In this document: one piece after another, positions 63,474 through 64,000 of the stretch
Numbering within the stretch: the first letter of the stretch is position 1
How the letters are laid out: each line of letters opens with the position of its first letter
Assembly (NCBI RefSeq): GCF_042683165.1
Contig: NZ_JBHUIZ010000012.1
Coordinates: forward strand, 124,001-188,000
Reading direction: 5' to 3'
DNA length: 64,000 nucleotides
From: Tigheibacillus halophilus
Lineage (GTDB): Bacteria > Bacillota > Bacilli > Bacillales > Amphibacillaceae
The notes under the pieces: model-generated
What the model was told of the DNA's origin: nothing
Seen by the model: the letters and a program-made list of their open reading frames with translations, nothing else
Database searches by the model: none
Position numbers and translations under genes: made by a program

Positions 63474-63935
63474 GTGGAACTCGCAATTCGGGCTGTAGAT
63501 GAAAACAATTGGCGGCAAGCAGCTGCATTGAAAGTAGCTGATAATCAAGCAGATTATATTGAGAGTAATCTTTATTCGATTGCACAATCAAAATTTGAGA
63601 CATGGTGGCATTCCCTGGCGCTTTACGATGGAGATGTTTTAGTGGGGTATGCCATGTTTGGGGCGTATTCTGAAAAACATCAAACGGCATGGCTTGACCG
63701 GTTCATGATTGGTGAAGCGTTTCAGGGCAAAGGCTATGCGAAACAATTCATTCCTTTACTGCTTGGAGAAGTCAGGCGGAAATATCCTTGCAAGCGTATT
63801 TTGCTGAGTGTAGTCCCGGAGAATAAGGTGGCCATACGCATGTATGAAAAGTTCGGTTTCCGCTTCAATGGAGAGATTGATGATACAGAAATTGTAGCAG
63901 GACATGTGATGGAGCTATGTCTTCACGATAGATAG
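63474..63935 (+). CDS. GNAT acetyltransferase, polyamine type (BltD/PaiA-like)
   Basis: 153 residues from GTG 63474 (MELAIRAVDENNWRQ); the earlier in-frame TTG has no ribosome site. GNAT fold with the acetyl-CoA loop FMIGEAFQGKGYAKQFI (Q-x-x-G-x-G/A) and the C-terminal NKVAIRMYEKFGFRFNGEIDD. The N-terminal ALKVADNQADYIESNLYSIAQSKF is close to spermine/spermidine acetyltransferases such as BltD. It is monocistronic. A TATAAT at 63427-63432 may be its -10. Confidence 0.82.
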   Translation: MELAIRAVDENNWRQAAALKVADNQADYIESNLYSIAQSKFETWWHSLALYDGDVLVGYAMFGAYSEKHQTAWLDRFMIGEAFQGKGYAKQFIPLLLGEVRRKYPCKRILLSVVPENKVAIRMYEKFGFRFNGEIDDTEIVAGHVMELCLHDR

Positions 63936-63961
63936 GCCTGCAGAAATGGATAATAAGCATA

Positions 63962-64000
63962 AGCGTCGACTTTCCATATAGAATAGAGGAAAGTCGACGC
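63962..64000 (+). terminator. Terminator of the GNAT gene, reaching the window end
   Basis: GCGTCGACTTTCC (63963-63975) pairs perfectly with GGAAAGTCGACGC (63988-64000). The sequence after the stem is outside the window, so a T-run cannot be checked. Confidence 0.6.

Overview
This window looks like chromosomal DNA of a low-GC, monoderm, spore-former-type Firmicute, most likely a Bacillaceae genus (Terribacillus/Virgibacillus/Oceanobacillus-like; genus not provable from the sequence). The grounds are strong AGGAGG ribosome sites, frequent TTG/GTG starts, a T-box, a guanine-class purine riboswitch, CsoR, MhqR-like and 7-1-7 Fur sites, and a YjzC-like small protein. No rRNA, tRNA, CRISPR array, prophage or insertion sequence was seen.

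Left part (1-33000), small metabolic and stress units: the start of a secreted protein leaving the left edge; an 1145-residue polytopic membrane protein; a three-gene acyl-chain operon (thioesterase, FabF-like ketosynthase, acyl-CoA ligase); a YjzC-like protein; adenine deaminase plus a nucleobase permease behind a guanine-type riboswitch; a TipA/Mta-like MerR regulator with its dyad promoter; DUF2188, YqjF, EamA, DUF457, VOC, CHY zinc-finger, DUF4396 and DedA genes; a thiol-dependent-type anaerobic ribonucleotide reductase operon (redoxin-nrdD-nrdG); a PadR/HAAS/DUF4097 operon; a copper operon csoR-copA-copZ; a chemoreceptor; a DUF72 gene; a second PadR/HAAS unit, here joined to pentapeptide repeats; and a quinone-stress pair (DoxX, ring-cleavage dioxygenase) with an MhqR-type operator.

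Centre (33500-49070), about 15.5 kb that reads as one Tad/Flp-type pilus or secretion locus of a Gram-positive: TadZ, TadA/CpaF, TadB, TadC, a 56-residue Flp pilin, two TadE-like pseudopilins, a DUF5702/TadG-like protein and prepilin peptidase. It is followed without a clear break by a phospho-signalling set: DUF6382-FHA protein, PP2C phosphatase, Ser/Thr kinase, and a membrane protein that resembles the type VII secretion pseudokinase EssB/YukC. Lipoproteins are interspersed, including three DUF4352 copies of which one is frameshifted and one is N-terminally truncated. The middle is visibly more AT-rich than its flanks. This is the best candidate for an under-described system.

Right part (49300-64000): an SSS symporter, an MFS exporter, a KstD-like flavoprotein, a T-box-controlled threonyl-tRNA synthetase whose editing-site residues are mostly lost, an arsR-arsB pair, and an iron-hydroxamate-type ABC uptake operon divergent from a type 2 ferredoxin-NADP reductase, both with Fur boxes. 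A polyamine-type GNAT acetyltransferase and the terminator after it end the window.
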